From Clostridia bacterium (GTDB lineage Bacteria; Bacillota; Clostridia; Oscillospirales; Acutalibacteraceae): a stretch of 39,228 nt of DNA. Below, piece after piece: positions 5,487-13,611 of this stretch. How positions within the stretch are numbered: the stretch's first letter is position 1; each line of letters opens with the position of its first letter. Under the pieces are notes generated by a model. It worked only from the letters and a program-made list of their open reading frames with translations. It had not been told where the DNA came from and ran no database searches. The DNA lies in assembly GCA_017415515.1 (NCBI GenBank), contig JAFQGI010000018.1:1-39228 (forward strand), read 5' to 3'. The position numbers and the translations under genes are program-made.

Positions 5487-6902
5487 ATGGCAGGTTTTTG
5501 CACCAAATGCTTTGCGGAATTAGATGAGAACGGGCTGTGCCCCGTTTGTAGCGGAGCGGCTCCCGCCCCGTCCGCACCTCAGGTCTCCGGCGTGCCGGAG
5601 GCTCCCATCACCCAAGTTTTGTACGAAGCCCCCGAGGTGCCTGCGGCACCGGTGGCTCCCGCTCCGAAGTTTTGTATGAAATGCGGCAGCGGCTTGAACG
5701 AGAACGGCAACTGCCCCGTGTGCGACGCGCCTCCGGCTCCCCCCGCCCCCAAATTCTGCATGAAGTGCGGCGGCGGTTTGGACGAGAACGGCAACTGCCC
5801 CGTGTGCGACGCGCCCCCCGCTCCTCCCGCACCCAAATTCTGCATGAAGTGCGGCGGCGGTCTGGACGAGAACGGCAACTGCCCCGTGTGTGACGCGCCC
5901 CCTGTGGCCTCGCTGGCCGACATGGCGGCCACCGCCGTGGCGGTGGAGGAAGCGGCGGAGGAAACCGCAGAGGTTGCTCCCACCGAAGTTCAAAAGCCCA
6001 AAAAGAAAGTTTCTGCTTTGTCGGTGATCGCCACCGTCCTGCTTTCCATCTGTCTGTTCATCACCATGCTGGCCTCTGTGGGCGTTCTGACGGTGCGTAA
6101 CACCATCAGCGCCGGCGGCGTGGCCAACCTGACCGAGGAGCTGGACGTGGCAGAGCTGCTGAAATCCACCGGCCAGGCCGACGGCGACGCCTTCGGCAAG
6201 CTGTATGAGCGCTTGGAGCGCGACCACGGCATCGTGATGGATGACGAAAAGCTGGGCGAACTGTTGGAAGAGTCCACCGTGCCTGCCTACGTATCCGAGA
6301 AAGCCGGCGAATTCACCGGCGACTTCTTCAGCGGTGACGCCGAGCTGGTCATCACCAAAGAGGAAATGGTGGAGCTGGTGAAGGAAAACCGCGATCTGCT
6401 GGAGGCGGAGATCGCGCAAGAGTTTGGCGATCAAAAGATCAGCAACGCAGACTGCCAGCAAATTGCCGATTGGATGTTCAACGGCGACGAGATCGTGCTG
6501 ATCTCCACCGACGACCTGCAGGATTCCGCCCCCGTGATCTACCAGACCGTCAACATCGGTCTGTCCTGGGTGGCGCTGGCCTTCTTCCTGCTGTTGAGTG
6601 CCCTCATCGGCTTTGTGATGTGCCGCAACAGCCTGTCTCAGGCTGCCATCGGCGGCGGCGTGGTGTTCATCCTGCTGGGTGGCATCACCACCATCGCCAC
6701 GGCCATCGTGGCCTGGATCCCCGGCCTGTGGACCGCCCTGCCCCTCGGTGCAATGATCCTCTCTCTGGTGGGTGCGGTGTTGAAGGTCAACATCCTGATC
6801 TTCGGCGGCTTGTTGCTGCTGGGCATCCTGTTCCTGGTTGCCCGCTCGGTGGTGAAGGCCGTCCTGCGCAAGAAGAACGCAAACACGGCACAGGTTGCCT
6901 AA
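5487..6902 (+). CDS. Multi-zinc-ribbon polytopic membrane protein
   Basis: Protein of 471 aa. The N-terminus has four short zinc ribbons of pattern FC-x-KC...ENG-x-CPVC; the last three are near-identical 28-residue repeats with PPAPPAP linkers. One TM helix follows (near residue 172-200), then an acidic helical region of about 150 residues probably outside, and then three or four closely spaced TM helices (ALAFFLLLSALIGFV, GGGVVFILLGGITT and onward) before a basic end. Start ATG 5487 has AAAGAGGG at good spacing; ATG 5478 is too close to that site. It lies 33 bp after the coiled-coil zinc-ribbon gene and 19 bp before the next, so it is probably co-transcribed. Function unknown. Confidence 0.85.
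   Translation: MAGFCTKCFAELDENGLCPVCSGAAPAPSAPQVSGVPEAPITQVLYEAPEVPAAPVAPAPKFCMKCGSGLNENGNCPVCDAPPAPPAPKFCMKCGGGLDENGNCPVCDAPPAPPAPKFCMKCGGGLDENGNCPVCDAPPVASLADMAATAVAVEEAAEETAEVAPTEVQKPKKKVSALSVIATVLLSICLFITMLASVGVLTVRNTISAGGVANLTEELDVAELLKSTGQADGDAFGKLYERLERDHGIVMDDEKLGELLEESTVPAYVSEKAGEFTGDFFSGDAELVITKEEMVELVKENRDLLEAEIAQEFGDQKISNADCQQIADWMFNGDEIVLISTDDLQDSAPVIYQTVNIGLSWVALAFFLLLSALIGFVMCRNSLSQAAIGGGVVFILLGGITTIATAIVAWIPGLWTALPLGAMILSLVGAVLKVNILIFGGLLLLGILFLVARSVVKAVLRKKNANTAQVA
5667..5900 (+). repeat. 84-bp tandem repeat coding for zinc ribbons
   Basis: Units begin at 5667, 5751 and 5835, exactly 84 bp (28 codons) apart, and are almost identical at DNA level. Each codes for one Cys4 ribbon plus a Pro/Ala linker, so copy number can change by recombination without a frameshift. 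Confidence 0.92.
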
Positions 6903-6921
6903 ACGAAAAGGAGAATGCACT

Positions 6922-7731
6922 ATGTTCTGCGGGAATTGCGGTAATCAGATCGCAAACGAAGCCACCTTCTGCCCCTTCTGCGGCAACAAAACCGAGCACG
7001 CCCCTGTGACGCCGGTTCAGCCGGTGTATGTGGCGCCTGTGGCTCCCCAGCCCGCCCCTAAGAAGAAAAGTTTAGCTTGGCTGTGGATCCTCATTGGCAT
7101 CATCGCAGCTATCGCCATTACGATTGGCGTGCTGTTCGCCATCGGCGTGATCGGTGGAAACAACCATGGCAAGGGCGATGACAAAGGCACAAAGAACGAT
7201 CCCGAAGCCGTGGCTGAAGCGTATATTATGGCTCAGTTGGAAGGCGACATCAAAACCATGCTGGAGCTGCGCCCCGGTAAGTATCAGAAGTACTACGAGG
7301 AAGAGCAGTATGGCGACGATGACGATGCCGAAGAGATGTTCGAGTACGCCGAGGAATATGCCGACGAACTGGACATTGACGTAGAGATCGACGACTTCGA
7401 TCAGTACTACGAGGCCATGAAGAAGATCACCAAGGCCGAGAATGAAGAGGAACTGGGCAAGGGCTACAAGTTCTCCGTCAAGGTTGTTGATACCAAGGAT
7501 ATGCGCAACTCCGATCTGGAGAATATCCAGGAGATGTATGACAACGACGAAATGGAAGATTATATCAACCCCGATCTGATCGAAGAGGGTATGAAGGTGT
7601 ACGTCGAGGTCGAGGTCGACGGCGACGAGGACTCCGACAGTTACGTCATAACCGTTTACACCGTGAAGTACGACGGCCATTGGAAGGTTGCCTACACGAC
7701 CCGCGACGATCGCGATGATGCCGAAGACTGA
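6922..7731 (+). CDS. Zinc-ribbon/TM protein with extracytoplasmic module (acidic form)
   Basis: Protein of 269 aa. A zinc ribbon (C3, C6, C17, C20) is followed by a Pro/Val linker, a TM helix at residues 51-78, and an extracytoplasmic domain. The domain starts NDPEAVAEAYIMAQLEGD and ends VYTVKYDGHWKVAYTT. That start-and-end pattern is shared with the lipoproteins at 7751, 9785 and 16736 and resembles small NTF2-like/DUF4878-type cone folds; the fold is inference. The domain is close to that of the 10579 gene, but rich in Glu/Asp where that one has Lys. Start ATG 6922 follows AAAGGAG; the in-frame TTG upstream is not needed. It lies 19 bp before the next lipoprotein gene. Function unknown. Confidence 0.85.
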   Translation: MFCGNCGNQIANEATFCPFCGNKTEHAPVTPVQPVYVAPVAPQPAPKKKSLAWLWILIGIIAAIAITIGVLFAIGVIGGNNHGKGDDKGTKNDPEAVAEAYIMAQLEGDIKTMLELRPGKYQKYYEEEQYGDDDDAEEMFEYAEEYADELDIDVEIDDFDQYYEAMKKITKAENEEELGKGYKFSVKVVDTKDMRNSDLENIQEMYDNDEMEDYINPDLIEEGMKVYVEVEVDGDEDSDSYVITVYTVKYDGHWKVAYTTRDDRDDAED

Positions 7732-7750
7732 TCCGTAAGGAGATACCGTT

Positions 7751-8395
7751 ATGAAAAAATTGTTGGCGCTTGCGATGGCGGCGGTGATGCTGCTGACCCT
7801 CTGTGCCTGCGGCGACGATGCCAAGAACGACGACAAAGGCAACAAGACCACCGACCCCACCGGCACCCCTCCCCCCGAGGACATCGGCCGGGTGGCCGAG
7901 ACCTTTCTCAAGGCCTATCTGACCCGCGATTTCGCCGTTCGCTTTGATATGTATTGCTACGATGCCCGCCAGCGATGGGAGGACACCCTCATTGGTCAAA
8001 ACGGCAGCGCCGAGGCTTTCTTTGCCGAGGCGCAAAAGCAGGCGGACGAAAAAGGACTGGACGTGACGGTGGACAGCTTTGACAGCTATCTTGCCGCTTA
8101 TCACCGGTTCATTTTGGCTGATTATCAAGACATGTACGGCGAACACACCATCACCGTCAAGGCGGTGAACCACGAGAAAAAAGACGAAGCCGCCCTGAAA
8201 AAGACCATCGACGGCGTGTTCGGCGCTGTGGACGAGAAATATCTGGACGCTGACGCCCTACGCGCCGTCACCGAAGGCTACACCGTCAAAGTCGAATGGA
8301 CCGTCGACGGCGAAAAGCAAGACCTTCACGAATTTTATCTCGTGCACATCGTTTCCTACAAAGGGAAATGGTGCATCGCCGACCACTCGCAATAA
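7751..8395 (+). CDS. Lipoprotein carrying the VAExF...KGKW extracytoplasmic module
   Basis: Protein of 214 aa with a lipoprotein signal ([21 protein letters not shown]). The mature part has a short D/T/P linker, then [27 protein letters not shown], a helical middle, and a strand-rich end ([29 protein letters not shown]). This layout matches the 6922, 9785, 10579 and 16736 proteins, although it is the most diverged. It sits between two zinc-ribbon/TM genes, 19 bp after the first, so membrane-anchored and lipid-anchored forms are made together. The start follows AAGGAGATACCGTT. No enzyme motif is visible; a binding or sensing role is a guess. Confidence 0.82.
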   Translation: MKKLLALAMAAVMLLTLCACGDDAKNDDKGNKTTDPTGTPPPEDIGRVAETFLKAYLTRDFAVRFDMYCYDARQRWEDTLIGQNGSAEAFFAEAQKQADEKGLDVTVDSFDSYLAAYHRFILADYQDMYGEHTITVKAVNHEKKDEAALKKTIDGVFGAVDEKYLDADALRAVTEGYTVKVEWTVDGEKQDLHEFYLVHIVSYKGKWCIADHSQ

Positions 8396-8460
8396 CCGCG
8401 AGCCGCTTTCCAACCGTTCCCTATGAAAAATTGAGGATAGATAATAAGGAGGAAAACCCT

Positions 8461-9690
8461 ATGTTCTGTAACAAATGTGGCAATCCCATCCCCGACGGCT
8501 CCGCTTTTTGCCCCGCCTGCGGCAACAAGATCGAGGTAGCTCCCGTGGCTCCCGCCCCTGTGGTCGAGGCTCCCGTGGCTCCGGTGCAGCCGGTATATGC
8601 GGCACCTGTGGCTCCCCAGCCCGCCCCCAAGAAGAAACCTAACGTCCTGCTGATCGTCATCATCGCGATCGTGGCGGTATTGGCGGTGGCCGCCGCCCTG
8701 CTGTTCCTCACCGATGCCGGCAAGGAGCTGTGTGACGACTGGTTCGGCACCAGCCTCTCCGACAACAGTGACGACGAGGACGATAAGAAAGATAAGGACG
8801 AGGAAGATCTCAGCGACGACCTGATCGGCACTTGGGAAGCAGACGGCGTTTCTTTCACCTTTAAGAAGAATGGCAAAGGCGTCATCAGCGACGACTATGA
8901 AGACATGGATTTCGAGTGGGAAATCAAAGACGGTCAATTGTATATGGAAAATGAGGACGGCGAGGAAACCGTTTTAGACTTCTCCGTCACCAGCAAAAAG
9001 CTGACCCTCACCAATGAAGACGGTGAGGAGATTGTCCTGCGCAAAGAGAGCGCCGATAACGACGACAACAACAAGGACAACGAGGACGACAAGAACAATG
9101 AAGTCCAACGCCCCTCGTACGAAGTGCCGGACTATGACGAGCCCGACTATGATGAGCCGGACGACGACTACAATCAGGGCAACGCCGTTCCCGTTCTGCC
9201 CCCCAGCTCCTCCTCTTATGACGTAGGCTCGATTTCCGGCGGCTATTACCGCAACACCTGGGCCGACCTGAAGCTGAAGCTTGACTCCGATTGGGTGGAT
9301 ATCGGCTCCGGCAGCACCCTTAGCAGCAACGTGGACTGCGGTTTGTATGTACAAAGCGAAGAAGGCAACATTCTGGTGCAAATCATGTTCACCGATCGTA
9401 TGGGCGAAGACGTGGATGCCTACGATTACATTGAGCTGATGATCGACACCTTGGAGGCCCAGTATGCCGCGCAGGGCATCACCGCCGAGTTTGATGATCC
9501 CGATACCAATCTGTCGGTCGCTTACCACAGCGGTGTTGGCTCGATCGGTCAATTAATCGCCGGTGACAGCACCGAGCTGTACGAGGGCATTTTCGCCTAC
9601 ATTGTGGATGATTATATCGTTTTCATCAACGTCACCGCCGGCGACCAGGACACTATGGGCGAAATCATGGAGTCCTTCACCGAAGCGTAA
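8461..9690 (+). CDS. Zinc-ribbon/TM protein with lipocalin-like and C-terminal domains
   Basis: Protein of 409 aa. Zinc ribbon (C3, C6, C17, C20), a long Pro/Val/Ala linker, TM helix at residues 61-84, and an acidic linker. Next comes a small beta domain ([21 protein letters not shown] to [15 protein letters not shown], near 120-197) of the DUF5640/lipocalin-like type, a D/N/Y-rich spacer with [15 protein letters not shown], and a C-terminal domain of about 145 residues beginning [21 protein letters not shown]. The end domain ([36 protein letters not shown]) looks like a secreted alpha/beta module. Start ATG 8461 follows AAGGAGG. The long in-frame extension upstream overlaps the previous gene and is rejected. 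Same cluster; function unknown. Confidence 0.82.
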   Translation: MFCNKCGNPIPDGSAFCPACGNKIEVAPVAPAPVVEAPVAPVQPVYAAPVAPQPAPKKKPNVLLIVIIAIVAVLAVAAALLFLTDAGKELCDDWFGTSLSDNSDDEDDKKDKDEEDLSDDLIGTWEADGVSFTFKKNGKGVISDDYEDMDFEWEIKDGQLYMENEDGEETVLDFSVTSKKLTLTNEDGEEIVLRKESADNDDNNKDNEDDKNNEVQRPSYEVPDYDEPDYDEPDDDYNQGNAVPVLPPSSSSYDVGSISGGYYRNTWADLKLKLDSDWVDIGSGSTLSSNVDCGLYVQSEEGNILVQIMFTDRMGEDVDAYDYIELMIDTLEAQYAAQGITAEFDDPDTNLSVAYHSGVGSIGQLIAGDSTELYEGIFAYIVDDYIVFINVTAGDQDTMGEIMESFTEA

Positions 9691-9698
9691 CGCCGGCA

Positions 9699-9753
9699 CA
9701 TTCCATTTTTGCGTTTTGGGCCACGCCGACGGCGTGACACAATGCGAATATAC
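9699..9753. repeat. 55-bp intergenic repeat, copy 1
   Basis: Perfect 55-bp match to 10477-10531. It contains the hairpin CACGCC-GAC-GGCGTG and ends GCGAATATAC. It lies just before the ribosome site of the 9785 gene. Confidence 0.95.
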
Positions 9754-9784
9754 ATTTTCTCCATCAAAAAAGGAGTGTTCCCTG

Positions 9785-10465
9785 ATGAAAAAACTGTTAG
9801 CCCTGTTGCTGGCCGTTGCCATGCTGGTAACCCTGTGCGCCGCCTGCGACAAAAAGAGCAAGAATGAAGGTAGCGCCAACGATCCCGAGTCCGTGGCGGA
9901 AAAGTTTGTCAAGGCGATAGAAGCGCGAGATCATGCCTCTTTGTTCGATCTGTATGCCTGTGACTATGAGGCCTACATGCAGGATAATACCCTGGAAGAC
10001 TACGACAGCGAGGAAGATTTCTTTGAGGACATCAGCGAAATGTACGACGAGGAGATCGATAGTTGGAAAGACGCTTATAAGGCCGTCCTCAACCGAAACA
10101 AGGACCAGTTAGAAGACAAGTACGGCAGCGACTACAAGATCAAAGCCAAAGCCTCCGACGCCGTCGACCTGGACGAGGAAGAGCTGGAGGAAGTCAAAGA
10201 AGACCTGCTGGATTGGGACGACTATATTGACGAGGATGAAGTCGAGAAAATCAAGGACGCCAAAAAGATCACCGTGGATGCCTCCATCTCCGGCGAAGAC
10301 GGCGAGGACGAAGGCACCGTCGTGGTCATTGTTGTCAAATACGACGGCAAGTGGAAGGTCGCCGATTATTGGTTCGACTACGAGGACGACTACGACGATG
10401 ACGAGGATTACGATTACGAAGGAGATTACTACGACGACAAAGAGTACTACTACGACGAGTATTAA
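9785..10465 (+). CDS. Very acidic lipoprotein, paralogue of the 16736 gene
   Basis: Protein of 226 aa with a lipoprotein signal (MKKLLALLLAVAMLVTLCAAC). The mature part begins NDPESVAEKFVKAIEARDHASLFDLYACDYEAYM, continues with a long acidic helical middle, and has the closing strand VVVIVVKYDGKWKVADYWF. A tail of D, E and Y (about 35 residues, DDYDDDEDYDYEGDYYDD) ends it. The protein aligns along its length with the minus-strand 16736 gene, including the acidic-aromatic tail, so the two clusters share paralogues. Start ATG 9785 follows AAGGAGTG. The longer in-frame ORF upstream (from 9563) only reads through the previous gene and the 55-bp repeat. Function unknown; the tail could bind cations, which is a guess. 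Confidence 0.85.
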   Translation: MKKLLALLLAVAMLVTLCAACDKKSKNEGSANDPESVAEKFVKAIEARDHASLFDLYACDYEAYMQDNTLEDYDSEEDFFEDISEMYDEEIDSWKDAYKAVLNRNKDQLEDKYGSDYKIKAKASDAVDLDEEELEEVKEDLLDWDDYIDEDEVEKIKDAKKITVDASISGEDGEDEGTVVVIVVKYDGKWKVADYWFDYEDDYDDDEDYDYEGDYYDDKEYYYDEY

Positions 10466-10476
10466 TCATTTCCTCC

Positions 10477-10531
10477 CATTCCATTTTTGCGTTTTGGGCC
10501 ACGCCGACGGCGTGACACAATGCGAATATAC
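10477..10531. repeat. 55-bp intergenic repeat, copy 2
   Basis: Identical to 9699-9753 and in the same position relative to genes: after one stop codon and before the next ribosome site. Confidence 0.95.
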
Positions 10532-10578
10532 TTTCAGCGTGCCAAATTTTAAAATTTTAAAGAAAGAGGGATATGTTT

Positions 10579-11319
10579 ATGTTCTGTAAGAATTGTGGTT
10601 CCGAAGTTCCCGAGGGCATCGCTTTCTGCGCTGCTTGCGGCACTCCCGTAGCCGGCGCTCCCGCCGCTGCCGCCCCCGCCGCTGCTGCTCCCAAGGCTGA
10701 CAAGAGCGGCCTGATCAAACTGATCGCCATCATCGCTGTGATTGCCGTTGTGGCCGGCCTGTTCATCGGCCTGCTGGGCGGTAGCAGCCCCAAGTCTGTG
10801 GCTAAGAAGTATGTTATGGCTCAGTTGGAAGGCGACCTCAAGACCCGTCTGTCTCTCTCCCCCGGTAAGTATCAGAAGTACTATGAGGAAGAGGTCTACG
10901 GCGACGATGACGACGCTGAGCAGCTGTTTGAGAACGCCGAGGAATATGCCGACGAACTGGACGTTGACGTAAAGATCAAGAACTTCAACCAGTACTACAA
11001 GGCCATGAAGAAGATCACCAAGGCCGAGAACAAAGAGGAGCTGGGCAAGGGCTACAAGTTCTCCGTCAAGGTTGTTGACATGAAGGATATGCGCAACTCC
11101 GATCTGGAGGATATCCAGGATATGTACGACAACGACGAGATGGAAGACTACATCAACCCCGACAAGATCAAGAAGGGTAAGAAGGTCTACGTCAAGGTCG
11201 ACATCGACAGCGACGAGGCTCCCGACAGCTACATCGTGACCGTTTACACCGTGAAGTACGGCAGCCAGTGGAAAGTTGTCTACGTTACCGGCGACGATCG
11301 TGACAAGGGTGACGACTAA
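10579..11319 (+). CDS. Zinc-ribbon/TM protein with extracytoplasmic module (lysine-rich form)
   Basis: Protein of 246 aa. Zinc ribbon (C3, C6, C17, C20), Ala/Pro linker, TM helix at residues 46-67, then a module that starts SPKSVAKKYVMAQLEGD and ends VYTVKYGSQWKVVYVTGDD. It is a close paralogue of the 6922 protein. Most differences replace acidic residues with Lys or Asn, for example VEIDDFDQYYEAMKK versus VKIKNFNQYYKAMKK, and PDLIEEGMKVYVEV versus PDKIKKGKKVYVKV. Start ATG 10579 has GAGGG at 8 nt; ATG 10573 is only 2 nt away from it. It is the last gene of the cluster and is followed by a terminator. Function unknown. Confidence 0.85.
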   Translation: MFCKNCGSEVPEGIAFCAACGTPVAGAPAAAAPAAAAPKADKSGLIKLIAIIAVIAVVAGLFIGLLGGSSPKSVAKKYVMAQLEGDLKTRLSLSPGKYQKYYEEEVYGDDDDAEQLFENAEEYADELDVDVKIKNFNQYYKAMKKITKAENKEELGKGYKFSVKVVDMKDMRNSDLEDIQDMYDNDEMEDYINPDKIKKGKKVYVKVDIDSDEAPDSYIVTVYTVKYGSQWKVVYVTGDDRDKGDD

Positions 11320-11404
11320 TCCTGTGGCTACATCTATCTTTTTTCGCTGATTAACTTAGAACCTGTTGCACGCTGAAGACATTGTTCTGTTAATAGGCAA
11401 ACGG

Positions 11405-11440
11405 AAGAGGGTTCCGCAAAAATGCGGAACCCTCTTTTGT
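11405..11440 (+). terminator. Intrinsic terminator ending the zinc-ribbon/lipoprotein cluster
   Basis: Fourteen-bp stem AAGAGGGTTCCGCA / TGCGGAACCCTCTT with an AAAA loop and a T-rich tail (TTGTT). Confidence 0.88.
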
Positions 11441-11469
11441 TATGGGCATTGATCGGAAAATCTTCCCTT

Positions 11470-11636
11470 TAAGACTAGCACAAACTTGTTCACCTCCCTC
11501 TGATGAGGGAGGTGGCCGAGTCGACGTTCGGCGTCGGCGAGGCCGGAGGGAGAGAGGAATAGGAGCGCTGATTTGCGTCTTCGTTATCTCTCCCCCAGTC
11601 AGCCTAACGGCTGTTCCAAATCGTACGCTGGAATGA
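11470..11636. repeat. Multi-hairpin MITE-like element, copy C (CCTCCCTC family)
   Basis: This explains most of the 343-bp gene-free gap 11320-11661; the part from 11320 to 11404 holds nothing recognised. The element has stems CACCTCCCTC/GAGGGAGGTG, CGACG/CGTCG and CAGCC/GGCTG, and the marks GCCGGAGGGAG and CCCAGTCAGCC. The same marks occur in the element at 27041-27170. An ORF can be read across it, but it is only the translated repeat. Confidence 0.7.
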
Positions 11637-11661
11637 GGGAATATGGCGACAACGGCAACGG

Positions 11662-12183
11662 CTACTTTTCACTGACCAGCTCGTCGATAGATTTGCGCTT
11701 TTTCTCCCGCGGCTTATCGGCGGGATAGCCGACGGTGACCACCAACCGCACAGGACGGCTGAGGCCGCAGATTTTCCGTATCTTCTCATCATCCAGCCAG
11801 CCGAGAATGCAGGTGCCGAGTCCCTGCGCTGCCGCCTCGGCGGTGAGATAGGCGGCGGCAATGCCGATGTCGATGGAGCGGTAATCGTTGCCCTTGACCT
11901 TGGCACCCAAAGCGGCGGTTTTCACATAGGGTTCCTCGGAAAGGACGATCAGGACGGGAGCGTCGGCGGCAAATTTGTTCATCCCCATGCCCATGGTGGC
12001 CTTCGCCACCGCCTGCGCCGCTTCACCGCGGCAGACGGTGAGGTGATAGGGCTGGCCGTTGCAGGCAGAGGGGGCCAGCCGCACCGCCTCCAGGATGGCG
12101 TCCAGCTTTTCCTGCTCCACCTCACGGGTGGGGTCATAGGCGCGGCAGGACTGCCGCTCACGGGCAATTTCGAGAAAATTCAT
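11662..12183 (-). CDS. Nitroreductase-family FMN oxidoreductase
   Basis: Protein of 173 aa, a short-form nitroreductase. Family marks are ARERQSCRAYDPTREV (FMN phosphate-contacting R-x-S-x-R region), the LDAILEAVRLAPSACNGQPYHLTV segment, DIGIAAAYLTAEAAAQGLGTCILGWLDD, and VTVGYPADKPREKKRK at the C-terminus. These enzymes reduce nitro-aromatics, quinones or flavins with NAD(P)H; the physiological substrate cannot be told. Start ATG 12183 follows GGAGGTGC; the GTG/ATG upstream would put that site inside the gene. It is divergent from the permease gene, with back-to-back promoters. A ferredoxin domain is absent. Confidence 0.9.
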   Translation of the reverse strand: MNFLEIARERQSCRAYDPTREVEQEKLDAILEAVRLAPSACNGQPYHLTVCRGEAAQAVAKATMGMGMNKFAADAPVLIVLSEEPYVKTAALGAKVKGNDYRSIDIGIAAAYLTAEAAAQGLGTCILGWLDDEKIRKICGLSRPVRLVVTVGYPADKPREKKRKSIDELVSEK

Positions 12184-12205
12184 AATAGCACCTCCGTTTT
12201 GTAAC

Positions 12206-12234
12206 ATTATATCTCATATTTGTTCACATTTCAA
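12206..12234 (-). promoter_or_regulatory. Sigma-A promoter of the nitroreductase gene
   Basis: On the minus strand, -35 TTGAAA (12234-12229), 17-bp spacer, -10 TATAAT (12211-12206). Its -35 lies 2 bp from the -35 of the divergent promoter. Confidence 0.8.
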
Positions 12235-12236
12235 CC

Positions 12237-12265
12237 TTGACCGTTTTTGCGTTTTATGCGATAAT
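12237..12265 (+). promoter_or_regulatory. Sigma-A promoter of the permease gene
   Basis: -35 TTGACC (12237-12242), 17-bp spacer, -10 GATAAT (12260-12265). Confidence 0.75.
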
Positions 12266-12296
12266 AGTTAGGATAATCGGATAGGAGGTTATTTCT

Positions 12297-13601
12297 ATGA
12301 CCTATGCTATTATTCTGTTCGCGGTCACCTACGTGCTGATGATCGCATTCAGCAAATATCGTCCGTGGATCGCGCTTGCCTCGGGACTGGTTTTCATTAT
12401 CAGCGGCATGCTGCCTCTGAACGAGGTCCTCGGTTCGCTGAACTTTAACGTGCTGTTGCTGATTGCCGGCACCATGGGTTTGGTACAGTTGTTCATCGAC
12501 TCCAAGATGCCTAACCGCTTGGCGGATATGGTGATGAACTGGGTGCCCAACGTGTGCTGGGCGGCGGTGGCGCTGAGCCTGTTTTCCGGCATCATCTCCG
12601 CCTTTGTAGACAACGTGGCCACCGTGCTGATGGTGGCACCTGTGGCGCTGGCGGTGTGCCAAAAGCTAAAAACCAACCCCGTGCCCATCATCATCGCCAT
12701 TGCGGTATCCTCCAATTTGCAGGGTGCCGCCACCCTGGTGGGCGACACCACCGCCATCATGCTGGGCGGCGAGCTGAACATGAGCTTTGCCGACTTCTTC
12801 TGGTATCAGGGCAAGCCCTCCATCTTCTTTGCGGTGGAGCTGGGCGCGGCGCTGTCCGCCGTCATCGTGTGGTGGCTGTTCCGCAAGGAAAAGGGCGCCG
12901 TGGAGAAGAACAAGATCCTCACCCCCGTCACCGACTACGTGCCCACCATCCTGTTAGTGGGCACCATCGCCTTGCTGGCGGCGGCCTCCTTTGCCCCCGA
13001 CGGCTGGAATCTGCCCGAAGAAACCAACGGCATCATCGCCTGTATGATGCTGGTGATCGGCCTGGTCTACACGCTCGTCAAAGAGAAGAAGGTTTCTGCG
13101 CTTCTGTCGCCGCTGAAAGCCATTGATTTCGAGACCCTGGGTCTGCTGGTGGGTCTGTTCCTGATGATCGGCGGCATCAAGCACGAGGGCGTCATCGACT
13201 CGCTGGGCAGTCTGCTGGCGCAGTTGGGCGGCGGCAACCTGTTCCTGATGTACACCGTCATCGTGTGGGCGTCGGTGCTGATCTCCGCCTTCATCGACAA
13301 CATTCCTTACGTGATGACCATGCTGCCGCTGATTGCCAAGATGTCTGTGGATATGGCCGGCGGCGACGCGGAAAAGGCATTTTTGATGAGCATTCCCCTC
13401 TATTTTGGCCTGCTGTCCGGCGCCACTCTGGGCGGCAACATGACCCCCATCGGCGCTTCTGCCAACATCGCCGGCATAGGCATTCTGCGTAAAGCCGGCT
13501 ATGAGGTGAAGAACAGCGATTTCTTCAAGATCGGCATTCCCTTCACTTTTGCCGCTATTGTGCCAGCCTATATCTACATTTGGCTGGTCTTCGGTGTGTG
13601 A
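12297..13601 (+). CDS. ArsB/NhaD-type (ion transporter superfamily) permease
   Basis: Protein of 434 aa with about 11-12 TM segments. It shows the inverted-repeat signature of the ion transporter superfamily: GIISAFVDNVATVLMVAPVALAV (near residue 100) mirrors VLISAFIDNIPYVMTMLPLI (near 328). The loop SSNLQGAATLVGDTTAIMLGG mirrors LSGATLGGNMTPIGASANIAG. These loops hold the helix-break substrate/cation sites in the ArsB, NhaD, CitM and SLC13 families. The substrate (arsenite, sodium, an organic anion) cannot be decided; no ars genes or metal-binding regulator lie beside it. Start ATG 12297 follows GGAGG. It has its own promoter and a strong terminator, so it is probably monocistronic. Confidence 0.88.
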   Translation: MTYAIILFAVTYVLMIAFSKYRPWIALASGLVFIISGMLPLNEVLGSLNFNVLLLIAGTMGLVQLFIDSKMPNRLADMVMNWVPNVCWAAVALSLFSGIISAFVDNVATVLMVAPVALAVCQKLKTNPVPIIIAIAVSSNLQGAATLVGDTTAIMLGGELNMSFADFFWYQGKPSIFFAVELGAALSAVIVWWLFRKEKGAVEKNKILTPVTDYVPTILLVGTIALLAAASFAPDGWNLPEETNGIIACMMLVIGLVYTLVKEKKVSALLSPLKAIDFETLGLLVGLFLMIGGIKHEGVIDSLGSLLAQLGGGNLFLMYTVIVWASVLISAFIDNIPYVMTMLPLIAKMSVDMAGGDAEKAFLMSIPLYFGLLSGATLGGNMTPIGASANIAGIGILRKAGYEVKNSDFFKIGIPFTFAAIVPAYIYIWLVFGV

Positions 13602-13611
13602 TTGAGAAAAC

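Noticed and set aside
5667-5900. CRISPR-like periodicity
   Set aside because: The period is 84 bp with no unique spacers, is in frame, and codes for zinc ribbons. No other array-like repeats exist in the window.
5520-6920. Antisense open frame of 466 codons over the multi-zinc-ribbon gene
   Set aside because: It mirrors the repeats of the sense gene, has no ribosome site, and is low in complexity (His, Gln, Gly).
9563-9784. N-terminal extension of the 9785 lipoprotein and the matching frame near 10485 (CVLGHADGVTQCEYTFS)
   Set aside because: The extension reads through the end of the previous gene and the 55-bp repeat; the true start has a ribosome site and a lipoprotein signal.
6922-11319. 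Diversity-generating retroelement as the cause of the acidic-to-lysine changes
   Set aside because: No reverse transcriptase or template repeat is present, and the changes are G/A differences at codon position 1 rather than scattered adenine mutagenesis.
11442-11636. ORF of 64 codons reading SPPSDEGGG... to ...PPVSLTAVPNRTLE
   Set aside because: It is the translation of a hairpin-rich intergenic repeat; similar false ORFs arise from the other copies.
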